From: RGIG8745 sp045576655
GTDB taxonomy: Bacteria > Bacteroidota > Bacteroidia > Bacteroidales > Bacteroidaceae
Assembly (NCBI GenBank): GCA_045576655.1
Contig: JAZNGW010000018.1
Location: 1-64,000 of the forward strand
Length of the DNA: 64,000 bases
Direction: 5' to 3'
Shown: positions 26,335 through 35,994 of the stretch, piece after piece
How positions within the stretch are numbered: position 1 is the first letter of the stretch
Layout of the letters: each line of letters starts with the position of its first letter
Program-made: the position numbers and the translations under genes
The notes under the pieces: generated by a model
Database searches by the model: none
What the model was told of the DNA's origin: nothing
The model's input: the letters and a program-made list of their open reading frames with translations, nothing else

Positions 26335-28752
26335 CTACCCCATAACCTCTAACCTCTCCCCCTTCTTCATCTTCACCTTGAGGGTCTTGCCGTTGAAGTG
26401 GAGTCGTGTGGAAGAGTCATTGCGAGCAGTGAGGGTGAGGGCAACGACCTTGCCGTCCTTCCATGTCATGTCGACAACGAAACCTCCGCGTGCACAGATT
26501 CCTTTCACGCTTCCGCTGCTCCACTGTTCAGGGAGGGCAGGAAGGAGAGTGATGCGGTCTTCTGTCGACTGCATGAGCATCTCGACCACTCCGGCACAAC
26601 CTCCGAAGTTGCCGTCAATCTGGAACGGAGAGTGCGCATCGAGCAGGTTCGGATAGGTTCCGCCACCACGACGGGCATCCTTGCCGTTATAACCGTCAGG
26701 GCTGACGTAGCGAAGCAATTTGCGGTAGATGTGGTAAGCGCCCAGGGCATCCTGCAGACGTGCAAAGAGGTTGACACGCCATCCTGTGCTCCATCCCGTA
26801 GTCTCATCGCCCTTTATCTCCAGCGTTTTTGCACATGCCTTAGCCAAGTCGGGCGTTTCCTTCACCGAGATATGATGCCCCGGATAGAGACCGAAGAGGT
26901 GAGACTGATGGCGATGGCGCGGATCCTGGTCACGCCAGTCGTGATACCACTCCTGAAGGTTGCCTTTTGCGCCTATCTTGTATGGTTGGAGACGGGCGAG
27001 CGTGCGGTCGATTTCCCCTACAAACTTCTTGTCTGTGCCCAGCACCTTTGCCGCCTTGCGTGCGTCAATGAGGCACTCACGAATCATTGCAAGGTCGGAC
27101 ATGCTGCCGTAGAGGGTTGAACCTACAAATCCGTCGGGAGTGACATACTTGTTTTCAGGCGACGTGCCTGGCGAGGTCATCAGTTTGCCGTTCTTCTCGA
27201 CGAGCCAGTCGATGCAGAACTCTGCCGCCCCCTTCAGTGCAGGATAATACTGGCGGAGGAAATCCTTGTCGCCTGTGAAAGTGTAGTGTTCCCAGATGTG
27301 GGTCGACGCCCATGCGCCTCCCATGTTCCAGCAAGCCCATGAAGGGTCGCCTCCACCGAGTCCTACGGGACACGTCATAGCCCAGATATCGCTGTTGTGC
27401 CCCAAGCACCATCCGCGGTCCACTCCGTAGTATGCCTTTGCCGTCATCCCGCCCGTTTTGCTCAGGTTTACGATGAAGTCGAGCAGAGGTTTGTGGAGTT
27501 CGCTCAGGTTGGCGGTCTCTGCCGCCCAGTAGTTCTCCTCCATATTGATGTTAGTGGTGTAATTGCTGCTCCACGGTGGCAGGAGTTTCTCGTTCCAGAG
27601 CCCCTGCAAGTTGGCAGGAACGCCCGAAGTGCGGGAGCAGGAAATGAGCAGATAGCGTCCGTACTGGAAGTAGAGAGCCTCGAGTTCGGGGTTCTGCTGA
27701 TTCTCGTCGGTGTATTTCTTCAGCTGCACGTCGGTAGGGAGCGACGCCGTTTGGGGATCCGTCTTGCCGAGATTGAGTTCAACTCTGCCAAACAATCGCT
27801 TGTAGTCCTCAACGTGAGTTTTGCGCAGAGCGTCGTATGTCTTAGTGGAAGCAAGGTTCATGCGGCGTGCCACGATGCCCTTGTAGTCGGCACCCTCCTT
27901 CACAGGGTCTTTGTCAAATCCGTTGAAACTTGTGGCATTGGCTATGAGGATGAGCGCCTCGCTTGCCCCGCAGATGCGGAGTTCGCCCGAAGGGTATGCC
28001 TTCACCTGTGACGCATCGGGAGTGATGACACGCACCAGCGTGCGGAAACGTGTTCCGCGGTCGGGGTCATAATAATGCTTCGCCTTGTTGTAGTTCGGAT
28101 AAGAATGGTATGCCACATATCCGTCAGCCTGGAGTTGGCAACCGTCGGCACAGACCGAGTGAGGCAGTTGTGAGTCGAACGCCACGATGGCGTTGATGCC
28201 GTCGGGTGTATTTGACCTCATGCGGACCACTATCACCGAATCGGGAGCGGAAGCAAAATAGTCGGTGCTGACGAGCTTGCCGCCCTTCAGATACTGTGTC
28301 TGCGCCGTGGCGTCGCTAATGTCGAGCCATCGCTGATAGGCTGTGACATCTGTCGCCGCATCCTCGCCTATCCTCGTGATACTCAGTCTGCCGAGCGGAG
28401 AATAGTTTTCAGAGTAATGTCCCTGCACCTTGCGTTGCAGACGCTCCGCCGTGCGATAGTCTTCCCTGTCGAGAGCCTCCCTGATTTCGGGGATGGCTTT
28501 GTGGGCATCGGGATTGCAGACAGTCTTGTCGGGACCGCCAGTCCACAGAGTAATGTCGTTGAGCGACAACACGTCTTTCTCAACGCCGCCATAGACGATG
28601 GCGCCCTGCTGTCCGTTACCGATAACCAGCGTTTCTTCAAAGTAACTTGCCGGCTTGTCGTAGTGCAGACGCAACTCCCTGCCGTCGGTCATTGCTGACG
28701 ACACGCCACACATCATGGCAAACACACATAATGACAATAGTTTACCTTTCAT
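26335..28752 (-). CDS. Glycoside hydrolase family 95 (alpha-L-fucosidase/galactosidase type)
   Basis: This gene encodes 805 residues with signal peptide GKLLSLCVFAMMCGVSSA. The N-terminal beta domain starts with LRLHYDKPASYFEETLVIGNGQQGA, typical of GH95. An (alpha/alpha)6 barrel follows (WNEKLLPPWSSNYTTNINMEEN), with the catalytic-region segment TSPGTSPENKY and the closing DAHSPFQIDGNFGG motif. GH95 enzymes invert alpha-1,2-L-fucosyl or alpha-L-galactosyl linkages; the neighbouring PL11 lyase favours a pectin side-chain substrate. It acts in the periplasm or at the surface. It is read divergently from the lyase gene. Confidence 0.92.
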   Translation of the reverse strand: MKGKLLSLCVFAMMCGVSSAMTDGRELRLHYDKPASYFEETLVIGNGQQGAIVYGGVEKDVLSLNDITLWTGGPDKTVCNPDAHKAIPEIREALDREDYRTAERLQRKVQGHYSENYSPLGRLSITRIGEDAATDVTAYQRWLDISDATAQTQYLKGGKLVSTDYFASAPDSVIVVRMRSNTPDGINAIVAFDSQLPHSVCADGCQLQADGYVAYHSYPNYNKAKHYYDPDRGTRFRTLVRVITPDASQVKAYPSGELRICGASEALILIANATSFNGFDKDPVKEGADYKGIVARRMNLASTKTYDALRKTHVEDYKRLFGRVELNLGKTDPQTASLPTDVQLKKYTDENQQNPELEALYFQYGRYLLISCSRTSGVPANLQGLWNEKLLPPWSSNYTTNINMEENYWAAETANLSELHKPLLDFIVNLSKTGGMTAKAYYGVDRGWCLGHNSDIWAMTCPVGLGGGDPSWACWNMGGAWASTHIWEHYTFTGDKDFLRQYYPALKGAAEFCIDWLVEKNGKLMTSPGTSPENKYVTPDGFVGSTLYGSMSDLAMIRECLIDARKAAKVLGTDKKFVGEIDRTLARLQPYKIGAKGNLQEWYHDWRDQDPRHRHQSHLFGLYPGHHISVKETPDLAKACAKTLEIKGDETTGWSTGWRVNLFARLQDALGAYHIYRKLLRYVSPDGYNGKDARRGGGTYPNLLDAHSPFQIDGNFGGCAGVVEMLMQSTEDRITLLPALPEQWSSGSVKGICARGGFVVDMTWKDGKVVALTLTARNDSSTRLHFNGKTLKVKMKKGERLEVMG

Positions 28753-28787
28753 AGTATATCGAGTTTTCAGTTGTTCCTATATTTATG

Positions 28788-28795
28788 CAAATATA
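28788..28795 (-). promoter_or_regulatory. -7 box (TATATTTG) of the GH95 gene
   Basis: On the minus strand TATATTTG matches TAnnTTTG and lies 35 bases before the GH95 start codon. Confidence 0.6.
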
Positions 28796-28806
28796 ATAAA
28801 ATCGGA

Positions 28807-29034
28807 TTAGTCACCAAACTGAAATTCCAATTCAGTCATTGACGCTGGTTGCGATGCCGACTTTTCGATCTCGATTATGACATAGCGTCCTTTCTTGCCT
28901 CGTTGCACGGTAAACCCGTTGTCCCACTGAAGGGCTTGATATGTTCCTCTCTTTCCATTTCCCTCAATGATGACGTTCTCTTTCTGCGACTTGTCGTTTG
29001 TGACATAGACGTTTGTAAATAAATGGCAGCATTT
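28807..29034 (-). pseudogene. Remnant C-terminus of a secreted glycosidase/discoidin-like protein
   Basis: On the minus strand a frame of about 70 codons ends at 28807: TNDKSQKENVIIEGNGKRG, then ALQWDNGFTVQRGKKGRY and VIIEIEKSASQPASMTELEF. This looks like the last part of an F5/8-type-C carbohydrate-binding domain. There is no plausible start, and upstream in frame a stop is met within about ten codons (TAA at about 29042). I infer a truncated gene left between the two pectin enzymes. Family assignment is by eye. Confidence 0.45.
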
Positions 29035-29047
29035 ATATTTTTAGATA

Positions 29048-29173
29048 ATGTGTGACGAAACAAACGAAAACGGACTTGACTCGACTCTTCAAGAAAAAGA
29101 TGTTGGCAACTATAACGAAAAGGTACGTCACCGCATATCCCCCTTCTACTTCTACATCTGGTTAATGCCATAG
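29048..29173 (+). other. Short ORF of 41 codons, doubtful
   Basis: ATG 29048 opens MCDETNENGLDSTLQEKDV and ends in FYFYIWLMP. An acidic start and aromatic end are not obviously random, but there is no promoter or homologue I recognise, and it adjoins gene debris. It may be the 5' scrap of a lost gene. Confidence 0.25.
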
Positions 29174-29241
29174 TTATCGACGTTAAATCTCTTCAAGTGA
29201 AATAATCGGGAGCAAACATCTTCATATACAAACTTATTTTC

Positions 29242-29249
29242 TATCTTTG
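29242..29249 (+). promoter_or_regulatory. -7 box (TATCTTTG) of the PL11 gene
   Basis: TATCTTTG is an exact TAnnTTTG match, 48 bases before the lyase start codon, in an AT-rich stretch. Confidence 0.7.
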
Positions 29250-29296
29250 CCCAATACAGAGATATTTGTTTAATCTATCATTAAATCCGATACCAC

Positions 29297-32200
29297 ATGA
29301 AGAAGCTTCTACTTCTTATTTCGATGTTATTGTGCGGTATGATAACGTCGGCGCAGTTCAACCCTACCAATTGTTCGTCAAGGATTATTAACCCGAGTTT
29401 CGAAAGCGGAATTAGCGACGGGTGGACAAATAGTGGCATGGCGGTTCAGACAAACAGCGAGGCGAGTGCCGCCAAAACAGGTGTCGCTTATGCCGAAAGA
29501 TGGGTGTCCGCCCCTACGGCCTTGGCCGACAGCAAAATTGAACAGACCATAAAGGGTCTGTCCGACGGGGAATATGAACTGAGCGCCACGTGTCATGCAG
29601 AACTTCAGGATAGCAGCGATCCTGTTCATGGTGTATACCTTTATGCCGGCGACCAGCAAGTTGAGATTTCTTCCACTCAAAGATACAAGATTAACGTAAC
29701 CGTAAATGGCGGTACGCTCAAGATTGGTTTTAAGTGCGAGAGCACTAATGCCAACTGGATTACGGTGGACCATTTCCAATTGGTAAAGACAGACGGCGGT
29801 CTTCGCACAGGTGCTGCCAAGCCGCTCAACAGAGGACTCATGGCTGTCAACCTCCAGTCATCGGGCAGATCGGGCAATCTTGTGAGCTGGCGCATCAGGG
29901 AAAACGATCCTGAGGGTTACAGTTACAAACTTTATCGCGGTACGTCGGCAAAGACTCAGAGGAGCACAGTCAATGGAGGCAAGGCCATCAAGGGTAAGTC
30001 CAACTTCTTTGACACCAGTGGTACTGCATCATACTTCTACCGTCTGGAGGTACTCGACGAGGAGGGCAACATAGTCGACTCCATGGTTTCGGCAAAGACT
30101 TGGGCCAACCAGACTATGACGATACCGACAAGGACTCCTATCGACACTCGCGGACTTAATGCCACTTACACTCCTAACGACGCTTCGTATTGCGATATGG
30201 ACGGCGACGGCGAATACGAAATCATACTGAAGTGGGACCCAAGTAACTCAAAGGATGCCGCTTCAGACGGAACGACATCCGACACCTACTTTGACTGCTA
30301 CAAGATGGATGGCACTATGCTGTGGCGCATAAATCAGGGACCTAACATCCGTTCAGGAGCACACACCACTCCGTTCATAGCATGGGACCTCAATGGCGAC
30401 GGCTTCGGAGAATTTGTCATCAAGACTGCTCCTGGCACAATCGACGGCAACGGCAACTATGTCGTAATGGGCAATGACGATCCGCTGCAGAACTGCCTCA
30501 GCGGACGCGGCAAGCCAGACAAAGGCCCCGAATATCTCACTGTGTTCGACGGTATGACAGGTGCAGAGATTTCTACTATCAAGTATCACACCGATTATGC
30601 CGCAGGACTCAACTATTGGGGCGACTCGAAGCAGAACCGTTCGGAACGATACACTGCTTGCCTTGCCTATCTTGACGGCAAGAACAGGAACCCTTCTGCC
30701 ATCTTCAACCGCGGTTACTACTCGGGTGCATTCGTGGGAGCATACGACTTCGACGGATACACGCTGAAGGAGCGCTGGGTATCAAGAAACACATCGTCGG
30801 GCAAGGGATTGTGGGGCGAAGGAGCACACTGGCTCACGGCAGCCGACCTTGACAACGACGGACTGCATGAGATTCAATTCGGCTCAGCAGCACTCGACCA
30901 CGACGGCAAACTGCTCTATCGCACAGGACTGGGTCACGGCGACGCGTTTCATATCGGCGATTTCCTCACAAACCGACCAGGACTGGAGATGTTCATGTGT
31001 CACGAATCGAAGCCTTACGGAGTGGATCTGCGCGACGCTAAGACAGGCGAGATACTTCTGCACGTAACAGCTGGCGGTGACACCGGACGCGGACTTGCCG
31101 CTCATTTCGATTCAAGCCAGCAGAGCGCACAGTTCATCTACAGTGCGTCGGGACAGATGATGAACCTTGACGGCGGCACCGTCAACGCTGACTCATGGGC
31201 CATCGGCTCGTCTGGAGCGGGCATCAACTGCAGAATCTACTGGGACGGCGACCTCTTCGACGAGTTCTTCGACAAGTCAATTATTGCACACTGGAATCCT
31301 ACTGGCAAGGGATTCGACCGCATCAAGGTAAACGGAGGTAACTACGTATGGGGAACCCTCTGTAACGGAAGCAAGCACAACCCATGCGTGATGGGCGATA
31401 TGCTAGGCGACTGGCGCGAAGAGATTGTGGCATACGACAATGCCAACAACAGTCTAGTAATCAACGCTACAAGCTATGAGTCTGCTTATCCTGTGCCGCA
31501 CCTTATGGACGACATACAGTATCGCGAGAACGTCGTTTCGCAGAATGTGGGCTACAACCAACCGCCTCACCTCAGCTACGACCCTGCCGTATACTTTGGA
31601 GTTATCAAGGTGGAAAGACCTACGGGCGACCTGAAAGACGACATCTACTACATACAGAACGTGGCAAGCGGCAAGTTCATTCTTGGTGGTTCACACTTCG
31701 GGACACGTGCCATCGTGGGGGAACACGGCATAGATTTCACTACCACCCTCGTGGCAAACGACACCTACCGCCTTGACTCAAAAATTGCCAACTCGGCTAC
31801 CGACCATTATCTCTCGGCTGACACAGAACCATATGTTGATGCTCCTGCAAAGAACATCTACATCAAAGCACTGGGTAACGGTAACTACTCTATATCAAAC
31901 GGTTCGGCATACCTAACCGTTACGACTGACAATCATACCATCTACTCGGCAAGCGACGCCAACGAAGCATCAGCACAGTGGCGATTCCTAACACATGACC
32001 AGATGGTGAAGAATCTCAGCAAGGCTACAGCCGACAACCCAGCCGACGCCACTTTCTTCATACAGTGCCCTAACTTCGGACGCAATGACCAGCGCTACAA
32101 TGCGTGGACTTGGTCGAGCGACTGCAAAAACAAGAATAACAGCGGTAACGACGTTAACTTCTGCGTTGAATCATGGCACTCCACATTCACCTTCAGCCAA

Positions 32201-32701
32201 ACACTAAACGGGCTTCCTAACGGATTGTACGGACTGACAGCGCAAGGATTCTACCGTGCTGACGGTGCCGATTCGAATCATGCCATGCTGTTCATGGGCG
32301 ATGAGGCGAAGACTCTGCCTAATGTTCTTTCAGAGGGCCAGGACTCACAGACCGACGGATTCTCAACACTCAATTCGGGAATGTACATCCCTAACTCTAT
32401 GACCGAATCATCAACAGTGTTCTCTGCAAGTCACTACTTTACCGAAGAAGTGCAGTTCAATGTAACAAACGGAACGGTTACTATCGGTGTGAAGAACCCT
32501 ACTAACGTGACCGACTGGTGCATCTGGGATAATATGGAACTTAAATATTACGGACCTGAACAGTCGGACGAGAACAGCATAGTCGAGGTGGAAGCAGAGG
32601 GCAAGGATGAACCTATCTACACTATCAGCGGCGTAAGGGTAAAGGAAATGACCAGACCAGGCATATACATTGTCGGTCGCAAGAAAGTCATTAAGCGCTG
32701 A
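29297..32701 (+). CDS. PL11 rhamnogalacturonan endolyase with accessory domains
   Basis: This gene encodes 1134 residues. A signal peptide (KLLLLISMLLCGMITSAQ) precedes a CBM-like domain at 25-165 (IINPSFESGISDGWTNSG). The PL11 eight-bladed propeller core spans about 175-775: MAVNLQSSGRSGNLVSWR, YCDMDGDGEYEIILKWDP, WDLNGDGFGEFVIKTAPG, DLDNDGLHEIQFGSA, MLGDWREEIVAYD. The Asp-rich loops bind calcium. A beta-trefoil/CBM-like region of about 300 residues follows. The last 28 residues (YTISGVRVKEM, GIYIVGRKKVIKR) resemble a type IX secretion sorting tail. The enzyme cleaves the rhamnogalacturonan I backbone by beta-elimination, probably at the cell surface. Confidence 0.9.
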   Translation: MKKLLLLISMLLCGMITSAQFNPTNCSSRIINPSFESGISDGWTNSGMAVQTNSEASAAKTGVAYAERWVSAPTALADSKIEQTIKGLSDGEYELSATCHAELQDSSDPVHGVYLYAGDQQVEISSTQRYKINVTVNGGTLKIGFKCESTNANWITVDHFQLVKTDGGLRTGAAKPLNRGLMAVNLQSSGRSGNLVSWRIRENDPEGYSYKLYRGTSAKTQRSTVNGGKAIKGKSNFFDTSGTASYFYRLEVLDEEGNIVDSMVSAKTWANQTMTIPTRTPIDTRGLNATYTPNDASYCDMDGDGEYEIILKWDPSNSKDAASDGTTSDTYFDCYKMDGTMLWRINQGPNIRSGAHTTPFIAWDLNGDGFGEFVIKTAPGTIDGNGNYVVMGNDDPLQNCLSGRGKPDKGPEYLTVFDGMTGAEISTIKYHTDYAAGLNYWGDSKQNRSERYTACLAYLDGKNRNPSAIFNRGYYSGAFVGAYDFDGYTLKERWVSRNTSSGKGLWGEGAHWLTAADLDNDGLHEIQFGSAALDHDGKLLYRTGLGHGDAFHIGDFLTNRPGLEMFMCHESKPYGVDLRDAKTGEILLHVTAGGDTGRGLAAHFDSSQQSAQFIYSASGQMMNLDGGTVNADSWAIGSSGAGINCRIYWDGDLFDEFFDKSIIAHWNPTGKGFDRIKVNGGNYVWGTLCNGSKHNPCVMGDMLGDWREEIVAYDNANNSLVINATSYESAYPVPHLMDDIQYRENVVSQNVGYNQPPHLSYDPAVYFGVIKVERPTGDLKDDIYYIQNVASGKFILGGSHFGTRAIVGEHGIDFTTTLVANDTYRLDSKIANSATDHYLSADTEPYVDAPAKNIYIKALGNGNYSISNGSAYLTVTTDNHTIYSASDANEASAQWRFLTHDQMVKNLSKATADNPADATFFIQCPNFGRNDQRYNAWTWSSDCKNKNNSGNDVNFCVESWHSTFTFSQTLNGLPNGLYGLTAQGFYRADGADSNHAMLFMGDEAKTLPNVLSEGQDSQTDGFSTLNSGMYIPNSMTESSTVFSASHYFTEEVQFNVTNGTVTIGVKNPTNVTDWCIWDNMELKYYGPEQSDENSIVEVEAEGKDEPIYTISGVRVKEMTRPGIYIVGRKKVIKR

Positions 32702-32743
32702 TGGAGCGGACTCCTATATGATAAACCAAAGATGAAAAGAAGT

Positions 32744-32775
32744 GGAGCGTGTCTTGCAATGGCAAGGCGCGCTCC
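32744..32775 (+). terminator. Hairpin after the PL11 gene (possible terminator)
   Basis: A 14-bp stem GGAGCGTGTCTTGC/GCAAGGCGCGCTCC with two G-U pairs and a 4-nt loop starts 42 bases after the stop. No T-run follows, so termination activity is uncertain. Confidence 0.5.
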
Positions 32776-32817
32776 CTGCGTCTATGGATGCATCCACCGA
32801 TTGCAGTTAACAAGAAA

Positions 32818-32914
32818 CGAACCCTCGTCTATGTTTTTTTGAACCCTCATTCATTTTCAAACGAGCCCTCGTTAATAAACAAATGAAGGCTCAAAAAATA
32901 ACAAACGAGGCGGC
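32818..32914. repeat. Array of five dyads at exactly 22-bp spacing (core GAGCCCTC)
   Basis: Units are CGAACCCTCGT, TGAACCCTCATT, CGAGCCCTCGTT, TGAAGGCTCA and CGAGGCGGCGTT. Centres are 32822.5, 32844.5, 32866.5, 32888.5 and 32910.5, exactly 22 bp apart. Same core and spacing as 23215-23290, with different linkers. Confidence 0.85.
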
Positions 32915-32961
32915 GTTAATTAAAAAAGGCAAAACGGAATCGGGATTTTCGCATTTTTTCG

Positions 32962-32969
32962 TAACTTTG
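32962..32969 (+). promoter_or_regulatory. -7 box (TAACTTTG) of parC
   Basis: TAACTTTG matches TAnnTTTG after a T-rich run and lies 26 bases before the start codon. Confidence 0.65.
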
Positions 32970-32995
32970 TGAAAATATACCTTATAACCTAAGCA

Positions 32996-35737
32996 ATGAG
33001 CGACGAAATAATCGACAACGAACTTGATGCGACTCCTGAAGAAGGCGTTGACAACAATAGCGAAGAGGTGCGCCCTGCCGGAGCTCCTCCGCACAGCGAC
33101 TACGACCCGACGACGATGAAGGACAGCATTACGCACCACTTGAGCGGTATGTACCAGAACTGGTTCCTGGACTATGCCAGTTACGTGATTCTGGAGCGTG
33201 CCGTTCCGCACGTCATCGACGGACTGAAGCCTGTGCAGCGACGCATCCTGCACTCCATGAAACGTATGGACGACGGGCGCTACAACAAGGTGGCGAACAT
33301 CGTGGGCCACACCATGCAGTTCCACCCCCACGGCGACGCGAGCATCAAGGATGCGCTGGTGCAGATGGGACAGAAGGAACTGCTCATCGACTGCCAGGGA
33401 AACTGGGGCAATATCCTCACGGGCGACGATGCCGCCGCAGGCCGTTACATCGAGGCACGCCTGTCGAAGTTCGCTCTCGACGTGGTGTTCAATCCGAAGA
33501 CTACGGAATGGAAACTGTCGTACGACGGACGCAACAAGGAGCCTATCGGACTGCCGGTGAAGTTTCCGCTCCTCCTCGCTCAGGGAGTGGAAGGCATCGC
33601 AGTAGGTCTGTCATCAAAGATTCTTCCGCACAACTTCAACGACATCTGTGAGGCTGCGGTAAGCTACCTGCACAACGAACCTTTCCAGATATATCCCGAC
33701 TTCCTCACTGGCGGAAGCATCGACGTGTCGAAATACAACGACGGTCAGAGAGGCGGAAGCGTGAAGGTGCGCGCAAAGATTGAGAAGATTGACAACAAGA
33801 CTCTCGCCATCCGTGAAATACCGTTCGGCAAGACAAGCGCCACACTCATCGACTCGATTCTGAAGGCCGTGGAGAAGGGCAAGATAAAGGCGAAGAAGGT
33901 GGACGACAACACCTCGGACAAGGTGGAAATCATCGTACAACTCACTCCTGGAGTATCGTCCGACAAGACCATTGACGCCCTCTACGCCTTCACGGACTGC
34001 GAAATCAGCATTTCGCCAAACTGCTGTGTCATCGACGACAAGATGCCGAAGTTCCTCACGGTGAGCGACGTGCTGCGCCTGTCGGTCGACAATACCAAAG
34101 ACCTCATACGCAAGGAACTGGAGATTCGCCGCGGCGAACTGCTCGAAGCGCTCCATTTCGCATCGCTCGAAAAGATATTCATCGAGGAACGCATATACAA
34201 GGGACGCGAGTTCGAGAACGCCAAGACGATGGACGCTGCATGCGAATACGTCGACGAACGACTCACTCCGTTCTACCCGCAGTTCGTCCGCGAGGTAACA
34301 AAGGACGACATCCTGCGACTCATGGAAATCAAGATGGCTCGCATCCTCAAGTTCAACAAGGACAAGGCCGACGACTTCATCGCAAGGACAAAGGCCGAGA
34401 TTGAGGAGATAGAGCGCGACCTGGCAAACCTCATCGAGGTGACCGCCGAATGGTTCCGCTTCCTGCAGAAGAAATACGGCGAGGAACATCCGCGCCTGAC
34501 CGAGATACGCAACTTCGACACCATCGAAGCGGCAAAGGTGGCCGAGGCAAACCAGAAACTCTACATCAACCGCGCCGAGGGATTCGTGGGCACCGGACTG
34601 AAGAAGGACGAGTTTGTCAGCAACTGTTCCGACATCGACGACATCATCCTGTTCTACCGCGACGGAACATACAAGGTCATCAAGGTGAGCGACAAGGTGT
34701 TTGTGGGCGAAACTGAAAAGAGCAAGCGCGAGAAGCGCAAGGCGGAAATCATCCACGTGGCTGTATTCAAGAAGAACGACACACGCACCATCTACAACGT
34801 CTGCTACAAGGACGGCGCCACAGGGGTGACCTTCATCAAGCGATTCAACGTGCCGTCAGTGACCCGCGACCGCGAATACGACGTGACAGCCGGCACACCG
34901 AAATCGCGCATCACATACTTCACCGCCAATGCCAACGGCGAGGCGGAAATCATCAAGGTGACTCTCAAACCGCATGAGAAACTGAAGAAACTCACATTCG
35001 AGAAGGACTTCAGCGAGATAGCAATCAAGGGACGCGCATCGAAGGGCAACCAGCTCACGAAGCACGACGTGTTCCGCATCGGTCTGAAGGCGCACGGAGG
35101 TTCCACCCTGGGAGGCCGCAAGGTATGGTTCGACCACGACGTGCAGCGACTGAACTACGATGAGCACGGAGAGTACCTGGGCGAGTTCCACAACAACGAC
35201 AGCATCCTCGTGGTGCTCACCAACGGCGACTTCTATCTGTCGAACTTCGACCTCAACAACCACTACGAGCAGAACATCCTGCGCATTGAGAAGTTCGATG
35301 CCGACAAAGTGTGGACTGCGGTGCTTTGGGATGCCGACAACCAGGGTCTGCCTTACATCAAGCGCTTCGTTATGGAGGCTATGCTGAAGAAGCAGAACTT
35401 CCTCGGCGAGAACCCAGACTCGAAGCTCATATTACTTACCGACACCCCTTATCCGCGCCTTGAAATAACATTCTTCGAGCCGGACACATTCCGCGGACCG
35501 CAGGAGATTGACGCAGAGCAGTTCATAGGGGTAAAGGGATTCAAGGCGAAGGGCAAGCGACTCACCACATTCGCCCTCGACCAAGTGAACGAACTCGAAC
35601 CGACACGATTCCCTGAGCCCGAAGACAACGCATCGGACAACCAAGAAGAGGAATTCCCTGAAGTCGTCGACCCCGACGAGGGAAAGAGCGACAGCGACAT
35701 CCGCGACGAAATGACAGGGCAGTTGAAATTGTTTTGA
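32996..35737 (+). CDS. parC: DNA topoisomerase IV subunit A
   Basis: This gene encodes 913 residues. The breakage-reunion domain contains the quinolone-pocket segment HPHGDASIKDALV and catalytic tyrosine in AAAGRYIEARLS. A coiled-coil tower and a C-terminal propeller follow, ending in an acidic tail. The gyrase-specific QRRGGKG box is absent, so this is the decatenating ParC type and not GyrA; its length is usual for Bacteroidota ParC. The position equal to E. coli Ser80 is Ala (DAS), which I take as the family norm rather than a resistance change. It acts with ParE to separate daughter chromosomes; parE is not in the window. A toxin-antitoxin pair follows after 65 bp. Confidence 0.92.
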   Translation: MSDEIIDNELDATPEEGVDNNSEEVRPAGAPPHSDYDPTTMKDSITHHLSGMYQNWFLDYASYVILERAVPHVIDGLKPVQRRILHSMKRMDDGRYNKVANIVGHTMQFHPHGDASIKDALVQMGQKELLIDCQGNWGNILTGDDAAAGRYIEARLSKFALDVVFNPKTTEWKLSYDGRNKEPIGLPVKFPLLLAQGVEGIAVGLSSKILPHNFNDICEAAVSYLHNEPFQIYPDFLTGGSIDVSKYNDGQRGGSVKVRAKIEKIDNKTLAIREIPFGKTSATLIDSILKAVEKGKIKAKKVDDNTSDKVEIIVQLTPGVSSDKTIDALYAFTDCEISISPNCCVIDDKMPKFLTVSDVLRLSVDNTKDLIRKELEIRRGELLEALHFASLEKIFIEERIYKGREFENAKTMDAACEYVDERLTPFYPQFVREVTKDDILRLMEIKMARILKFNKDKADDFIARTKAEIEEIERDLANLIEVTAEWFRFLQKKYGEEHPRLTEIRNFDTIEAAKVAEANQKLYINRAEGFVGTGLKKDEFVSNCSDIDDIILFYRDGTYKVIKVSDKVFVGETEKSKREKRKAEIIHVAVFKKNDTRTIYNVCYKDGATGVTFIKRFNVPSVTRDREYDVTAGTPKSRITYFTANANGEAEIIKVTLKPHEKLKKLTFEKDFSEIAIKGRASKGNQLTKHDVFRIGLKAHGGSTLGGRKVWFDHDVQRLNYDEHGEYLGEFHNNDSILVVLTNGDFYLSNFDLNNHYEQNILRIEKFDADKVWTAVLWDADNQGLPYIKRFVMEAMLKKQNFLGENPDSKLILLTDTPYPRLEITFFEPDTFRGPQEIDAEQFIGVKGFKAKGKRLTTFALDQVNELEPTRFPEPEDNASDNQEEEFPEVVDPDEGKSDSDIRDEMTGQLKLF

Positions 35738-35802
35738 TGCGTAGGAGTAGCTTCCATTGCGAAATAGTTTGACAAAGCATATCAACACAATTAAGTTTGT
35801 TT

Positions 35803-35994
35803 ATGGATAAGAAATATAATGTGCAAAAGGATGCGTGCGAAAGACAGATGAAAGAGCCTGTGGCAGAGTATGGAACTCAGAGAATGCATTCTGATTTGCA
35901 GTTTACAGAGTTACAGACTAAATGCGAGGAAGGGTATACGGGTGAAGAGCTGTTGTCTAAATTCCGTCCAATACTAAAGGGCTTGTTCAAATGA
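35803..35994 (+). CDS. Probable antitoxin of a RelE/ParE-type module
   Basis: This gene encodes 63 residues from the ATG at 35803 (an in-frame TTG lies at 35797). It is short, charged and helical (KKYNVQKDACERQMKEP, ELQTKCEEGYTGEELLSKF). I do not recognise a DNA-binding family. Its stop overlaps the toxin start (ATGA, 35991-35994), the usual coupling of antitoxin before toxin, which is the main reason for the call. A TAAGTTTG box at 35792-35799 directly abuts the start and, if used, would give an almost leaderless mRNA. Confidence 0.65.
   Translation: MDKKYNVQKDACERQMKEPVAEYGTQRMHSDLQFTELQTKCEEGYTGEELLSKFRPILKGLFK

Noticed and set aside
33302..33345. Quinolone resistance change in parC (Ala at the Ser80 position)
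   Set aside because: HPHGDASI is, as far as I know, the ordinary form in Bacteroidota ParC, so resistance cannot be inferred.
33614..34756. Long minus-strand ORF of 380 codons opposite parC
   Set aside because: It lies wholly opposite a certain gene, has a Val/Leu/Phe-rich composition with no motif, and mirrors the codon bias of the real gene. The same applies to 37285-38382 (minus), 23495-24415 (minus) and 52967-54046 (plus).
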